This document shows positions 42,294-52,364 of a stretch of 64,000 nucleotides of DNA, piece after piece. The DNA is taken from NCBI GenBank assembly GCA_026636295.1, contig CP089456.1:124001-188000 (forward strand). The letters run 5' to 3'. Both the position numbers and the translations under genes were made by a program. The first letter of the stretch is position 1, and each line of letters begins with the position of its first letter. Source of the stretch: Medakamo hakoo. Lineage: Eukaryota; Chlorophyta; Trebouxiophyceae; Coccomyxaceae. The notes beneath the pieces are model-generated. The model was not told the DNA's origin and did not search any database. It saw nothing but the letters and a program-made list of their open reading frames with translations.

Positions 42294-44441
42294 ATGTCCC
42301 CACCACCGGCCGTGGACGTGGCCGCGTCCGCGGTGGCGGGTGCGGCGCCGCCGCCACCACTGCTGCCCTCCGGGCCGGCCAAGCCCGCCCCTCGCCACGG
42401 TCCACACGCCCACCCCGCCCACGCCCACGCCATCCCCTCGCCCGTCCTGCGCCGGGTCGTCCGCATCGACGCGGCTGGCGGCGTGTCGCACGTCCTGGTG
42501 AGGGGGCGGGAGGGGGAAGGAGAGGGGAGGGACGGGGAGGGAAAGACGCAGCGGCGGTTTCGAAGCCTGGCGGGGGCGAGTCACGCGCGCGCCTCCCCCG
42601 ATGCTTTCACGACCCCTCCTCGCCCGCGCACCGCCGACAGGTCGACCGCCACGTCCTGTCCGAACAGCTGGGCCTGCCCCACCGCGACTTGCGCGTGCTG
42701 GACCCCAAGGTGCGGTGTGCGAGGGGCGGGGGCGGGGAACGTGAAAGCGTCCAGGCCAGGGCAGGGGGGGGGGAGGGGGTCGGGAGCCCTAACCCCCGCG
42801 CCGCGCCCCGTCCACACCCGCCCAGGCGCCCGCCGCGCCCGGCGCGCACGCGTCCGCCCTGCCCGCCGCCGCCATCCTCATCCGCGAGCGCGCGCTGGGC
42901 TTCGCCCTCGAAGGCGTGCGCGCCGTCGTGTGCGCGGACCAGGTCCTCGTGCTGGGCGCGCCGCCGTCGTTGGCAGACGGGGAGGCGGCGGCGCTGCCGT
43001 CACTGCTGCTGCCCAGGGGCTCAGTGCCTCCGCCTCCACCCCCGCCGCCGTCCTCCCCCCCTAAACACCCGCACGCCGCCCTGGCCGCCTCGCCCTTTGT
43101 CCGCGACCTGGTGGCGCGCATCCGCCAAGAAGACGGCAGCGGGAGCGGGGGGAGCGGCGGGAGTGGTGGTGAGGGGGCGGCGGCGGCCGGCGAGGGCGCC
43201 GCCGCGGTCGGTCCGCCGCCGCCGCCGCCGCCGCCCGCGGCCTCGCTCGCGGCCGCGCCGCTGCCCTACGAGCTCCGCGCCACGGAAGCCGTCCTCCTCG
43301 CCGCCGTCCGCCGCCTGGACGCCGAGGCGGGCGCCCTGGAAGCGGCCGCCGGCCCGGACCTGGACCGCCTGGGCGGCGCCCTGGGGCGGGACGACCTGCT
43401 GCGCCTGCGGTCGCACAAGGCGTCGCTCGGGCGCCTGCGGGCGCGCGCGGCCGGCCTGCGTTCCGCCCTGGAAGGCATCCTGGACGACGACGGCGATTTG
43501 GCCAACCTGTACCTGGGGCGGCGGGCCGCCCGGGCCGCGGCCGTGGCGGCGGCCAGCGCGGCGGCGGCCGGCGCGGCCGGCCGCTCCGAGGAAGGAGGGG
43601 GAGGCGAGGAGGCCGGGGGCGCGCCGTCGCGCCCGCCCTCCCCGCCCGCAGCGCAGGAGCCGCCACCGCCGCCGCCGCCCGCCCTGCCTCGTTGCGACAC
43701 GGCCGGCCGCCGCGCCACGGCCGGCACCGCGCGCGGCACGGACTGCGGGTCGGAGGCTGGGACGGCCATCGCAGCGGTGTGGGCGCGCGGCGGCTGGTTT
43801 GGCGCGGCCGGCGGGAGCGCGGCGGCGGCGGCCGCCGCGGCCGCCGCGGCCGCCGCGGCCGCCGACGAGTGCGAGGGCGCGGCCAACCTGCTGGACGCGT
43901 ACGCGGCGCTGGCGGCCGGCACCCTGGCCCGGCTGGAGAGCCTGGCCGACCGGGTGGCGGCGACGGAAGCCACGGTCCGCCTGGAGCTGGACCGCCGCCG
44001 CAATGAGCTGGTCGCCTTCAACATGGTGCGTGCGACGGGGAGAGAGGGACAAAAAGCGGGACGGCTTGTCGCGCGCGCGCACTCCCGGTTGGCTTCCTTG
44101 TCGGCCCAGGGCACGGGCACGGGCACACAGCCCGCAACGCCGTCAGGCAGGCCAAATAAAAAACTCACGGAAGCCCCCCTCCCCCCCACGAAAACACGCA
44201 CACACACTCCCTCTCCCAGTTTCTGTCCATGGTCTCTGTGTGCGTCGGCGTCGTCTCGGCCGTCGGCTCCGTCTTTGGCCAAAACCTGTACTTTTCGTCG
44301 CACGAGACCCCGCTGGCGGCCTGGCACGCCGCGACGTGGGGGTCCGTCGGCGCCGCGGCGGTCGGCATGGCGGGCTTGCTGGCGTACGCGCGGCGGCACA
44401 ACCTGCTGTTCATCCCGACGGCCGGGGTGGAGGACGAGTGA
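42294..44441 (+). CDS. MRS2: MRS2/CorA-type Mg2+ channel with GQN in place of GMN
   Basis: CorA-superfamily magnesium channel protein. Exons 42294-42497, 42641-42709, 42826-44025, 44220-44441 (564 aa). MRS2 landmarks in order: LPHRDLRVLDPK, ILIRERALGFALEGVRAVV, VCADQVLVLG, LPYELRATEAVLLAAVRRLD, LEAAAGPDLDRLGGALGRDD, LRSALEGILDDDGDLANLYL, ECEGAANLLDAYAALAAGTL and LDRRRNELVAFNM before the pore. The last exon encodes the first membrane helix (MVSVCVGVVSAVGSVFGQN) and, after a short loop, a second (VGAAAVGMAGLLAYARRH). The family-defining GMN after helix 1 is GQN here (bases 44277-44285). A long Ala/Gly/Pro insert splits the helical domain. The N-terminus is not clearly an organelle presequence. 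Transport activity is therefore uncertain. Confidence 0.88.
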
Positions 44442-44537
44442 GATGCGGGGTGGTGGTGGTGGTGGTGGGGGTGCGCGCACTGTGGCGCCTCGAAACAGTT
44501 TTTTTTTCCTCGTGTTTTTTTTTTTTCTCTCTCGCCT

Positions 44538-45441
44538 CTACAAACTGCTCCCCGCCCGGCGGGCCTCCAAGAACGACCGCAGCGTCGCCAGGTCGCCGCC
44601 CTCCATCGCCGGGATGACGTGGCCGCGCGGGTGCTCGATGACGACGGGGTTGACGAACGCGCCCGCCAGGCGGCGGGACAGCGGCGCGGCCGGGTCGGCC
44701 GCACCGATGACATGCAGGGACGGCAGCGCTATGCGGCGGGCGTCCCGGCCGCCGGCGCCGCCCAGCGCGTCGCACATGGGCGGTTTGGCGAAGACGCCGC
44801 AGTAGAGCAGGGCGAAGCGGGGCGGGTGGGGGACGCCTGCCAGGCCGCCGCCCGGGCCCGCGGACCCGGCCTGGAAAAAGGCGAGCGCGAGCGACGCCAG
44901 GATGGTGCCCTGGCTGAAGCCCAGCAGGCCGTCGAATGGCGGGTCGGCGGCCCGGAGCGCCCGGCCCAGGTGCGCGAACGCGGCTTCCCCGCCCTCGTAC
45001 GTCCACGAGCCGTCGGCGTTTCTCTGCGCGTTCCACCACTCGTAGTAGGGCCCGCTCCAGGGGACGTCGGGCGGGGGCGGGCCCGTGGCGGGGTGCGGCG
45101 CGGTGAGTGGGACGAAGTCGACCAGGTCTCCCACGGCCTCGTTCATGCGGGCAAGGTCGAGCTGTGTGGTTGTGATGGGCGGGGGCGTTTTTTTTTTCTT
45201 GAGGGGGTGGTCGAAGGGGCGCGCGAGCAGGGAGCGCGCCGCCGCCGTTGTTTTTTCAATTTTTCCGCCTCCGCCGCCGTGCGCCACGGCGACGGCGGAA
45301 AAACGGAGCGGGGACGGGCGCCTAGACACGTACCTGATCCTGCATGATGGCACCTGAGGTGCGGAACCCGTGCAGGCACAGGACGCGCAGCCGGCGCGGC
45401 ATGCCAGGCCGGCTGGGCGAGACCAGCGAGTGCGCGGCCAT
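44538..45441 (-). CDS. FSH1-family serine hydrolase (OVCA2-like)
   Basis: Small alpha/beta hydrolase of 243 aa. Exons 45441-45334 and 45161-44538. Exon 1 carries the family opening RLRVLCLHGFRTSGAIMQDQ. Exon 2 has VDFVPLTAPHP, GPYYEWWNAQRNADGSWTYE, the nucleophile elbow DGLLGFSQGTILASLALAFF, RFALLYCGVFAKPP, LPSLHVIGAADPAAPLSRRL (acid Asp) and VIEHPRGHVIPAMEG (catalytic His). The GFSQG and GRGHVIP-like features assign it to the FSH1/OVCA2 group, esterases with unknown natural substrates. The intron uses GTACGT as donor. No targeting peptide is evident, so cytosolic location is likely. Confidence 0.9.
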
Positions 45442-45491
45442 TTCGAGGGAGTGAGGGTGCGCGCCACCGACCCCCGCGCCCGCGTGAAGAG

Positions 45492-45524
45492 GCCTTGTAA
45501 AAAAGGTCTGACCTTTTACAAGGC
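45492..45524. repeat. Inverted repeat abutting the FIP37 stop codon
   Basis: GCCTTGTAAAA pairs with TTTTACAAGGC, and the inner AAGGTC/GACCTT pair continues the stem around a single T. The two arms match except for two extra As in the left arm, giving a stem of about 15 pairs with a bulge. It ends one base before the FIP37 stop (minus strand) and 50 bases upstream of the FSH1 hydrolase ATG. In RNA from either strand it would fold tightly. Confidence 0.8.
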
Positions 45525-45525
45525 T

Positions 45526-46871
45526 TCACCGCCGCACGCGGCGCCGCACCCGCCTGTCGCCGCCGTCAGACCCACCGCCGCCACCGCCATCAGGCCCCGG
45601 ACTCCCCCGCGGCCGCCTGCGGTCGCCCTCCTCTTCCCGGCGAGAGTCTCGGCGGTCGCGCCCGCCACCGCCTCCGCCACCGCCTCCGCCACCGCCTCCA
45701 CCGCCGCCGCGCTCCCTGCTGCGCGACCGTGACCGTTCCCGCTCACGCCGCCTCCCGCCCGACGGGCTGCCAGACCGCCCACGCGACTCGTCATCCCTGC
45801 GGCGGGACGGCCGCCCACCACCACCGGTGGGCCCGGCTTTCGACGCGCCGCGCGCGGCCGCCTCGGCCGCACCCACCCCACCGCGCTCGGCCGCCAGGGC
45901 GGCTTCCGCCGCGCACGCGCGCGCCATGGCCGCCGCCGCATCCCGCCGCGCCACATCCAACAACGCCCGGCTGGCCGCGAGCGACCGCTCCAGCGCGCCC
46001 ACCCGCCCTTCCGCGACGTCGGACGCCAGCGCGTCGTTTTCGGCTTGCAGCGCTTCGACTTTGTCGGCCAGGGCGGCGGCGGCGTCGACTTTGGGGCCGC
46101 CGGCCCCGCCGGCCGCGGCGGTCGCTAGGGCGGCCGTCAGCGCCGCAACGCGTTCGCGCAAGCCTGCGGCCTCCCGCGTGGCGGCGTCGGCGGCCGTCCG
46201 CAGGCGCTCAAACTCGCCGGCCGTCGCTGGGTCCAACAACAGCGTCCGCGCCTGGGCGATGTGCGGGTCGCCGGCCGCACGGGCGGCGGCCAGCGCACGG
46301 CGCAGCGCGACGGCCTCCAAAGTTTTGGACGCCAAGGCGGCGGCGGCCGCGGACCCGGGGTCGGGCGCGCCCGGCGGGAGCGGCCGGCCAGGCGGTGGCA
46401 CGGACGACGCGCCGGCGCCTCCACCGCCGCTCACCGCCGCCAGCCCGGCCGCGGCTTCGTCTGCTTGCGCGCGCGCCGCCGCCAGCGCCGCTTCCAGGTC
46501 GGCGATGCGGGCGTCCCGGTGGCGGAGCCTGTCGATGATGGAGAGGGAGAGGGGAGGTTGGATTTTTTTTTTTTGCTTGGGTGCTCAGCGACACCAAAAC
46601 CGATCGGTCCCTCCCCCGCCCCGATCCTGCCTCACTTTTCATTCAGGTCCAGCACTTCTGCAGCCGCCGCGCCCTCTGCCACCGCATTGCGCACGGTGGG
46701 GTAGGCGGGCGCGAAGTAGGGCGCGGGCGGGACGGCTGGTTGAGCAGCGGCCGGCGCCGCGGCGGGCGCCGTGGCCGCAGGAGCCACCGCGGCGGCGGCT
46801 TCGCCCTCGCCAAATGTGGGCGCGGCGCCGTAGATGTCGTCTCCAAAGATGTCCTCGTCGCCGTCCGCCAT
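45526..46871 (-). CDS. FIP37: WTAP/FIP37, m6A writer complex subunit, with RS tail
   Basis: Regulatory subunit of the mRNA N6-adenosine methyltransferase complex (with MTA, MTB, VIR). Exons 46871-46636 and 46528-45526 (412 aa). It starts with an acidic MADGDEDIFGDDIYG segment as plant FIP37 does. The diagnostic coiled-coil region follows: IAQARTLLLDPATAGEFERL, VAALTAA, LADKVEALQAENDALASDVA and EGRVGALERSLAASRALLDV, aligning block by block with FIP37 (QARxLLLDPAxxxEFxRL, LQEENEExGxQxAEGKI). Unlike the land-plant protein, the last ~95 residues are an Arg/Ser and Arg/Asp-rich domain (SRGRSGSPSGG, RERERSRSRSRERGG) with a long Gly run, as in SR splicing factors. Confidence 0.85.
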
Positions 46872-47075
46872 GGAGGAAATGGAAATTGCCGCCTGACCGG
46901 CAAAGCCTTTGCCGGTAGCAAGCGAAACGAAGGAATGACGGGCGCAGCAGCGAAAGCCAATGCTCTCTCGTCAAACCTGTTTTTTTCACTTCGTGGGTGC
47001 GACTTCCAGCCCTCCACACACCGCTGGCACCCGCGCTCAACCACGCCTGCTGGTAGAAGTGTGTCCGCTCTACAC

Positions 47076-48779
47076 ATGCCCAAGCGCAAACCCGCCGCTG
47101 GCGGCGGAGAAACACAGCCGGCCGCCCTAGTAAACAAAGGCAGTGGCGGCGGCTTGTTTTCGTCGCTCGGCCTCGCACCGTCCAGCGGTGCGACGACCGC
47201 CCCTGCCCTCGCCGCCCTGTTCAGTGAGGCCAACGCCTTTGTGCGCAAGCCGGGACCGGCGGCCGTCGTGAAAAAAGCGAAAGCGGGCGGTGTCGTGACT
47301 GGCGGGTCCACCGCGGCCGCACCACCCACCACCCCGGACCGGGCAGCACAGGCGGCACGAGCGGCGGCTGCGGCGGCGGCCGCCCGCGCCGCCGAACAAG
47401 CCCGCGGCGGGCGCGGGAGCGGTGACTTGCACGGCCTAGGAAGGCGTGGTGGACCGAGCCCGTCGGCTTCGGAGGACGGCGACGGCGGCCCATCGTCCTC
47501 CACCTTTTCCGACGATGCACCTTCGGACGACGACGACGACGACAGCGCCAGCGCCAGCGCCAGCGACAGCAGCCGGGGCGCCACGCCCTCCTCCTCCAGC
47601 GGGGACGACGACCCGGCGAGTGGCAGCGAGGCGGAAGAGCCGGCGCCCGCTCCCCCGCCACCGCCACGGCGGGACCCGGCGGCCGAGGCCGCCCGCCTCG
47701 CCCGCACCGTCTTTGTGTCCAACGTGTCGCCGACCGCCAAGCGCAAGGCCCTGGCGGCCGTCTTTTCCGCGTACGGCCCCGTGGAAGCCGTGCGCCTGCG
47801 GTCAGTCGCCCTGTCAGACAAGGGCAAGGCCGCGGCCGACCGGCGGGCGGCGGTGCTCATGGCGGGCGGCGTCCAGGCGCCTGGCGGTGCCGAGGGCGAC
47901 AAAGGCAGGAGGCGGGGGGGCGCGCACGCGTACGTCGTCTTCGCGTCTCCTGAAGCCGCACGGGCGGCCCTGGCCCACAACATGCGTGAGGTGGACGGCC
48001 TGCACGTGCGCGTGGACATGGCGGCGCCGCCGGCGCGGTCAGCGGCCGATGCCTGGGCGGGGCGGGCGGCGGGCGGTGGAGGGGACCCCACCACGCCTGC
48101 CCGCCCGCTCTTTGACAAAGCCCGCTCCGTCTTTGTCGGAAACTTGCCTCCCAGCGTGGAGGACGAAGCCATCATTGCGGCGTTCGGTGGCCCCCACGTC
48201 GCCGGCGAGAGCGGCGGCGGCGGCAACAACGGCGTGGTGACGGCCGTGCGGTGTGTGCGCGACGCGCGGACGGGCGAGGGGCGCGGCGTCGCGTTCGTCG
48301 AGCTCGTCGACAAAGGCGCCGCCGCTGCTGCCCTGGCCAGAAATGGCACTCTCCTCGATGGCCGCCCCCTCCGCGTGACGCGGGTGAAAGACCCGGCGGC
48401 CGCGGACGCCGCCAAAAAAGCGCGCGAGCGCGCGGCGGCGCGGGCGGGTGGTGGAGCGAGCGGTCGTGGTGGTGGTCGTGGCGGTGGAGGAGGCCGTGGC
48501 CGCGGCCGCGGCCGCGGCGGCCCTCCATTCCTCCCACCCGGCAAGAAGCCAACGTCCACAGAGGCTTTCCAGGGCGTGCGGACCAAGGGCGGCGGCGGGA
48601 AAGTGTCGGGCGGCGCGGCCGCGGCGCCCCGGCCTGGGCGCGGGCGCGGGCGCGGTGGCAGTGGAGGTGGACGGGGGCGTGGGCGTGGAGGCCGGGGTGG
48701 CCCGCCACCGCCTGGTCCACGGGTGGGGAAACGGCCTGCCGTGGCGGAGCGCAAGGCCAAGGGGAAGAAGAGCGCGTGA
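47076..48779 (+). CDS. Nucleolar RNA-binding protein, Nop12/RBM34 family
   Basis: Single-exon protein of 567 aa with two RRMs. The N-terminus includes GSGGGLFSSLGLAPSSG and NAFVRKPGPAAVVKKAK, as in RBM34, then a Ser/Asp acidic tract (about residues 140-190). RRM1 (residues ~211-310) has TVFVSNVSPTAKRKALAAVF and AYVVFASPEAARAALAHNMR with a long loop insert; RRM2 (~350-435) has SVFVGNLPPSVEDEAIIAAF and GVAFVELVDKGAAAAALARN. The first-RRM start VEAVRLRSV is typical of Nop12/RBM34. A Gly/Arg RGG-type tail and basic end (AERKAKGKKSA) suit nucleolar RNA binding. In yeast Nop12 acts in 5.8S rRNA maturation. It is divergent from FIP37 with 204 bases between starts. Confidence 0.87.
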   Translation: MPKRKPAAGGGETQPAALVNKGSGGGLFSSLGLAPSSGATTAPALAALFSEANAFVRKPGPAAVVKKAKAGGVVTGGSTAAAPPTTPDRAAQAARAAAAAAAARAAEQARGGRGSGDLHGLGRRGGPSPSASEDGDGGPSSSTFSDDAPSDDDDDDSASASASDSSRGATPSSSSGDDDPASGSEAEEPAPAPPPPPRRDPAAEAARLARTVFVSNVSPTAKRKALAAVFSAYGPVEAVRLRSVALSDKGKAAADRRAAVLMAGGVQAPGGAEGDKGRRRGGAHAYVVFASPEAARAALAHNMREVDGLHVRVDMAAPPARSAADAWAGRAAGGGGDPTTPARPLFDKARSVFVGNLPPSVEDEAIIAAFGGPHVAGESGGGGNNGVVTAVRCVRDARTGEGRGVAFVELVDKGAAAAALARNGTLLDGRPLRVTRVKDPAAADAAKKARERAAARAGGGASGRGGGRGGGGGRGRGRGRGGPPFLPPGKKPTSTEAFQGVRTKGGGGKVSGGAAAAPRPGRGRGRGGSGGGRGRGRGGRGGPPPPGPRVGKRPAVAERKAKGKKSA

Positions 48780-48897
48780 CATGAAACCAGCCACGACACC
48801 CCGTCCCGTTTTTTTCTTTTTTCTGTGTGTCTCCAGGCGGGTGTTGACGGTGTGTTTGTGGGCCAGTGTTGTGTTCCTTTTTTTTTTCCCACGCCCC

Positions 48898-49130
48898 ATG
48901 TCCTGCCCGTTCCGCGCCGTGTTTGGCCGCGCGGCCGTCAGCGATGACAGTGCCCCAGGCGTGTGCCCTTTCACGGGGGCGAAAGCCGGCGACGGCGACG
49001 GCGACGCGGCGGCGTCTACCGCGCGCGTGGACGGCGACAGCAATGGCCATGCGCCCGCGCCCGCCACCTGCCCGTTCGGTTTCGGCGGCGGCAAATCAAA
49101 GGCTGGCCTGACGGACCTGGACTGCATCAA

Positions 49131-49191
<61 letters not shown>

Positions 49192-50261
49192 TGAGAGGGA
49201 GTGGAGGGACGCCGGACGGGAGCACGCGTGCTCGCTTTTTTTTTCACGCCACCATCACCCCCACCATCCATCCACACACACGACGAAAAAGGTGCCGCGC
49301 CCTCCTCCACGAGCCCGTCCTCCTGGCGTGCGGCCACCGCTTCTGCGGCGCGTGCCTCCCCCCTACAGCCCGCGACTGCCTGGCGTGCGGCGCCGACGTG
49401 GAAGGGCGGGCGCCGGATGGTGTGAGCGCGGAGAAAGTCGAGGCGCGCTTGGAGGCGGCGGCCGCCGCTGCCGCGAGCGCTGCACCATCCAGCCCAACCG
49501 CGGCAGCCGAAGCCTGGTTGGCCGCAGGCGTAGACTCCGTGGCGGGAGGCAACCCCGCGGCCGGCCTGGCCCGCCTGGGTCGGGCGGAAGAGGAGTTTAG
49601 AAAGGCGGTGGGGGGTGGTGGCGGACAGCCGCCGGCCACGCCGGCAGCCCTGGCCGCGCTCGCCGCCGTGTGCGGGTCGCAGGGCGACTGCTGGCGGGCG
49701 ATCGGGGATGTGGACGCAGCGGCCGCCGCGTACGGCCGGGCCATTGCCGCGCTGGAAGGCGGCGGCGGCGGCGACGGCGGGGAGGGTGGTGGCGGCGCGC
49801 CCGCTGCCAAGGCCTCCCTCGACCTGATCCACGCCCGGGCCGTCACCCTGTCCAAGCTGGGCGACTTGCAGTACACGACGGCCGGGCCTGGGGTGGCGGC
49901 GCGGGCGTACGCCCGGGCGCTGGCGGCCCGGCTGGGCGCGGCGGGCGAGGCCGTGCCGGCCTGGGCGGCGGCGGGTGGAGGAGCCGCGCCCGCCACGGCT
50001 GCCGTCCCAACCACCGCGGACCCGGCCGCCGCGGTGGCCTTGCGCGTTGACGCGGGCCTGTCCGCCGCGAAGGTTGGCGACGCGCTGGCGGCGAGTGGTG
50101 ACGTGGAGGGCGGGCGGGCGGCGCTGGCCCTGGCACGCAGCCTGGTCGCCAAAGCAAAGGCGGCGGGCGGGGGCGGGGCGGGCGGCGTGGGCGGGCCCGC
50201 CGTCGCGGCCCGCCTCGCCCGCCTGGAAGCGTTCCTGGCGTCGTCGCCGCCGCCCGCGTAG
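48898..50261 (+). CDS. NCA1: NCA1-like catalase chaperone (RING and TPR)
   Basis: Plant NCA1 keeps catalase folded and active. Exons 48898-49130 and 49292-50261 (400 aa). Three CPF-containing N-terminal segments (MSCPFRAVFG, VCPFTGAKAG, TCPFGFGGGK) match the CPF-rich start of NCA1. The RING follows across the intron: CIKCRALLHEPVLLACGHRF then CGACLPPTARDCLACGADVE. The helical C-terminal half has TPR-like repeats aligned with NCA1: AEEEFRKAVG, AAVCGSQGDCWRAIGDVDAA, VTLSKLGDLQYT, AARAYARALAARLG and LRVDAGLSAAKVGDALAASG. The intron contains a (GT)26 tract and ends in an A-rich CGACGAAAAAG rather than a pyrimidine tract, so the acceptor is the least certain part of the model, but it restores CIKC exactly. 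Confidence 0.87.
49135..49186. repeat. (GT)26 microsatellite in NCA1 intron
   Basis: Twenty-six perfect GT units begin four bases inside the donor GTGCGTGTGT. The repeat therefore overlaps the splice-donor flank, and length changes would alter the intron start region. Confidence 0.92.
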
Positions 50262-50373
50262 GTTAGGTGCTGTGTTGTGCGCGTGTGTGTGTGCGTGTGT
50301 GTGTCAGTCATTGGAGGGGGCAAATCAACGACAGGCGGTGCCTCCCCCCTCCCTCCCCGCCCCCCCCCCCCCC

Positions 50374-51277
50374 TCACTTGCCGGACCCCCAGATCCCAAA
50401 CTGGCGCCCGCCGCCGCCGCCGCCGCCGCCCCCCCCACCCCCGCCGCCGCCGACCAGGGGGTTGGTCGCCAGCACGCCGGAAGAGGCCCACGAGTCACCC
50501 TGTGGCAGCGCGACGCTGCCGTCGCCGGAGGGCGCGCCGCCCCCGCGCGCCGCGCCCCCGGCCCCGCCGCCGCCGCCGTCGCCCCAGGGCGAGGGGCACA
50601 CGCCGCCGCCGGCCGCCTGCTGTTTCTGGGCGATCCGCGCGCCCAGCGCCCGCAGCGTGAACTGGCGGGCGCACAGCCGGCGGACGGACCGCAGGTACGC
50701 CTCCGACCCCACGACGCCCGCGGCCAGGGCGCGGTCCAGGGCGTACAGCGCGTCCTCGACCGCCATGTCCTCCGCCTGCCCCGCGAGGGCTTGGCGCGAC
50801 AGGCCGTCCGACGGCTCGATGGCGGTGTCTGGGTCCAGGGCCGTCGCCGCCGCCGCCGGCCCGTCCCCCGGCCGCGGCGCTTTGGGCTCGTTCTCGGCCA
50901 GCCACGCATCCAACGCGGCGGCCTGGCGGGCGAGCGTCGCGGTGCGCGCCTCCAGCGCCGCCTTCTCCGCGACCAGCGCGGCCTTGCCCGCCTCCAGTTT
51001 CTTGGCCCGGTCCGCCAGTTCCGCCCGGCGCCGGCCGTCCACGCTGTTTGACGCGGCGTCAGCGGCGGCGGCGGCGGCCAGGGCGCCGCGCAACCGGGCG
51101 GCCAAAGCAGCCGTGGCGGCGGCCTTCCAGGCGGCGTCCAGGTCGACCACCGAGGCGGAGGGCGCGGACGACGGGCGGGCGCTGGACGGCGGGCCGCCGC
51201 CCCCCCCGCCGCCCGCGCCCCAGATGGAGTGCGAGTCCGGGCCGGGCGGCTGCGACGTTGTTGGTGCGGCGGTGGAC

Positions 51278-51311
<34 letters not shown>

Positions 51312-52364
51312 TGCCACCGCTCAGCACGGACGCCATCGCCGCGAGCGCCCCGCCCCAGATGCCGCCGCCGCCGCCGCCGCCACCGCCGCCGCCGGCGCTG
51401 CTGCCCGACGGCCGGCCGCCGCCGCCGCCGTGAATGGGGTTGGACGCCTGGAAGACGTCCGACCCGGGGCGGGCGGGCGTGGCCGTCCCGCTCGAGGCGC
51501 CGGAACCGGCGTTGGCGGCGGACGCTCCACCACCCAGTCCGCCACCCCCGCCGCCCTCGTTCCAGCCGGGCGGCTTGGCAAACAGCGGCGGTTCGGACCC
51601 AAACTGGATCGACGCGTCGTGGCACAGGTCGACCAGGTTGGACGTGCCCGGGATGGAGCTGCCGCCGGCGCCGATGCCGCCCGACCAGGCGGACACGTAG
51701 GCGGACGAGACGAGGCCGGCGCCGTCTACAAAGGAGTGGCGCGGTTTGACGACCATGTCGGGCGTGGGCGTGACATACAGCAGCGGCGCGGAGCGGGGGT
51801 AGGTTTCGGGGACCCACAGCGTGATGGGGATGTTGTACTTGACGCCCTGTGCGTGTGGGGGTGGGGGTGGCGTGGGTGGGAGGTGGGTTGGAGGGAAGGG
51901 ACGGTGGAGAGCGCGCGCGTGAGCAAAAGGTTTTTTTTTTTTTTTTCTCGGTGGCAGGGTCCGAGCACACAAGGGAAAGGGGAAAGGAAATCAAAAAAAA
52001 GCCGTGCACCATCTCAACGCACCAGGTAGTACATGGGGAGCGTGCCTTCCGCGCACAGCAACTGCTGCGTCTTGCCGTTGGGGTAGGTGTAGTCGTCGAC
52101 TTTGAGGACGAGGGTCGGGAATTCCTGTCACACAATAATGGATGGACGCGTGGTGGAGTGGATTAGAGGGGAGGGGGTGGTCGAGCGCAGGAGGGGGCAT
52201 GGGGCTCCCCACCCCCCGCCGTCGGAACGCTGTTTCGTCCCACGCACCTGCACCAGGTCCAGCAGGTGCTGGCGCACCGCCCACTTGGCTTCGCCCTTGT
52301 ACGGGAGGGCGCCACGCCCGCGCTGGGTGAGCAGGTTATCCAGCCAGTCCGTGGGCGAGGCCAT
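50374..52364 (-). CDS. VPS23: ESCRT-I subunit VPS23/TSG101 (ELC)
   Basis: Ubiquitin-binding ESCRT-I subunit for sorting into multivesicular bodies. Exons 52364-52248, 52124-52023, 51846-50374 (563 aa). The UEV domain spans all exons: WAVRQHLLDLVQ, EFPTLVLKVDDYTYPNGKTQ, LLCAEGTLPMYYL, GVKYNIPITLWVPETYPRSA and LLYVTPTPDMVVKPRHSFVD. Poly-Gly/Pro linkers and a coiled coil (RRAELADRAKKLEAGKAALV) follow, then the steadiness box: AVEDALYALDRALAAGVVGS and YLRSVRRLCARQFTLRALGA. An atypical Gly-rich C-terminal extension of ~75 residues ends in FGIWGSGK. The repeated GIWGGA/SIWGAG/FGIWGSG pieces in the linkers and the tail are odd. Confidence 0.92.
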
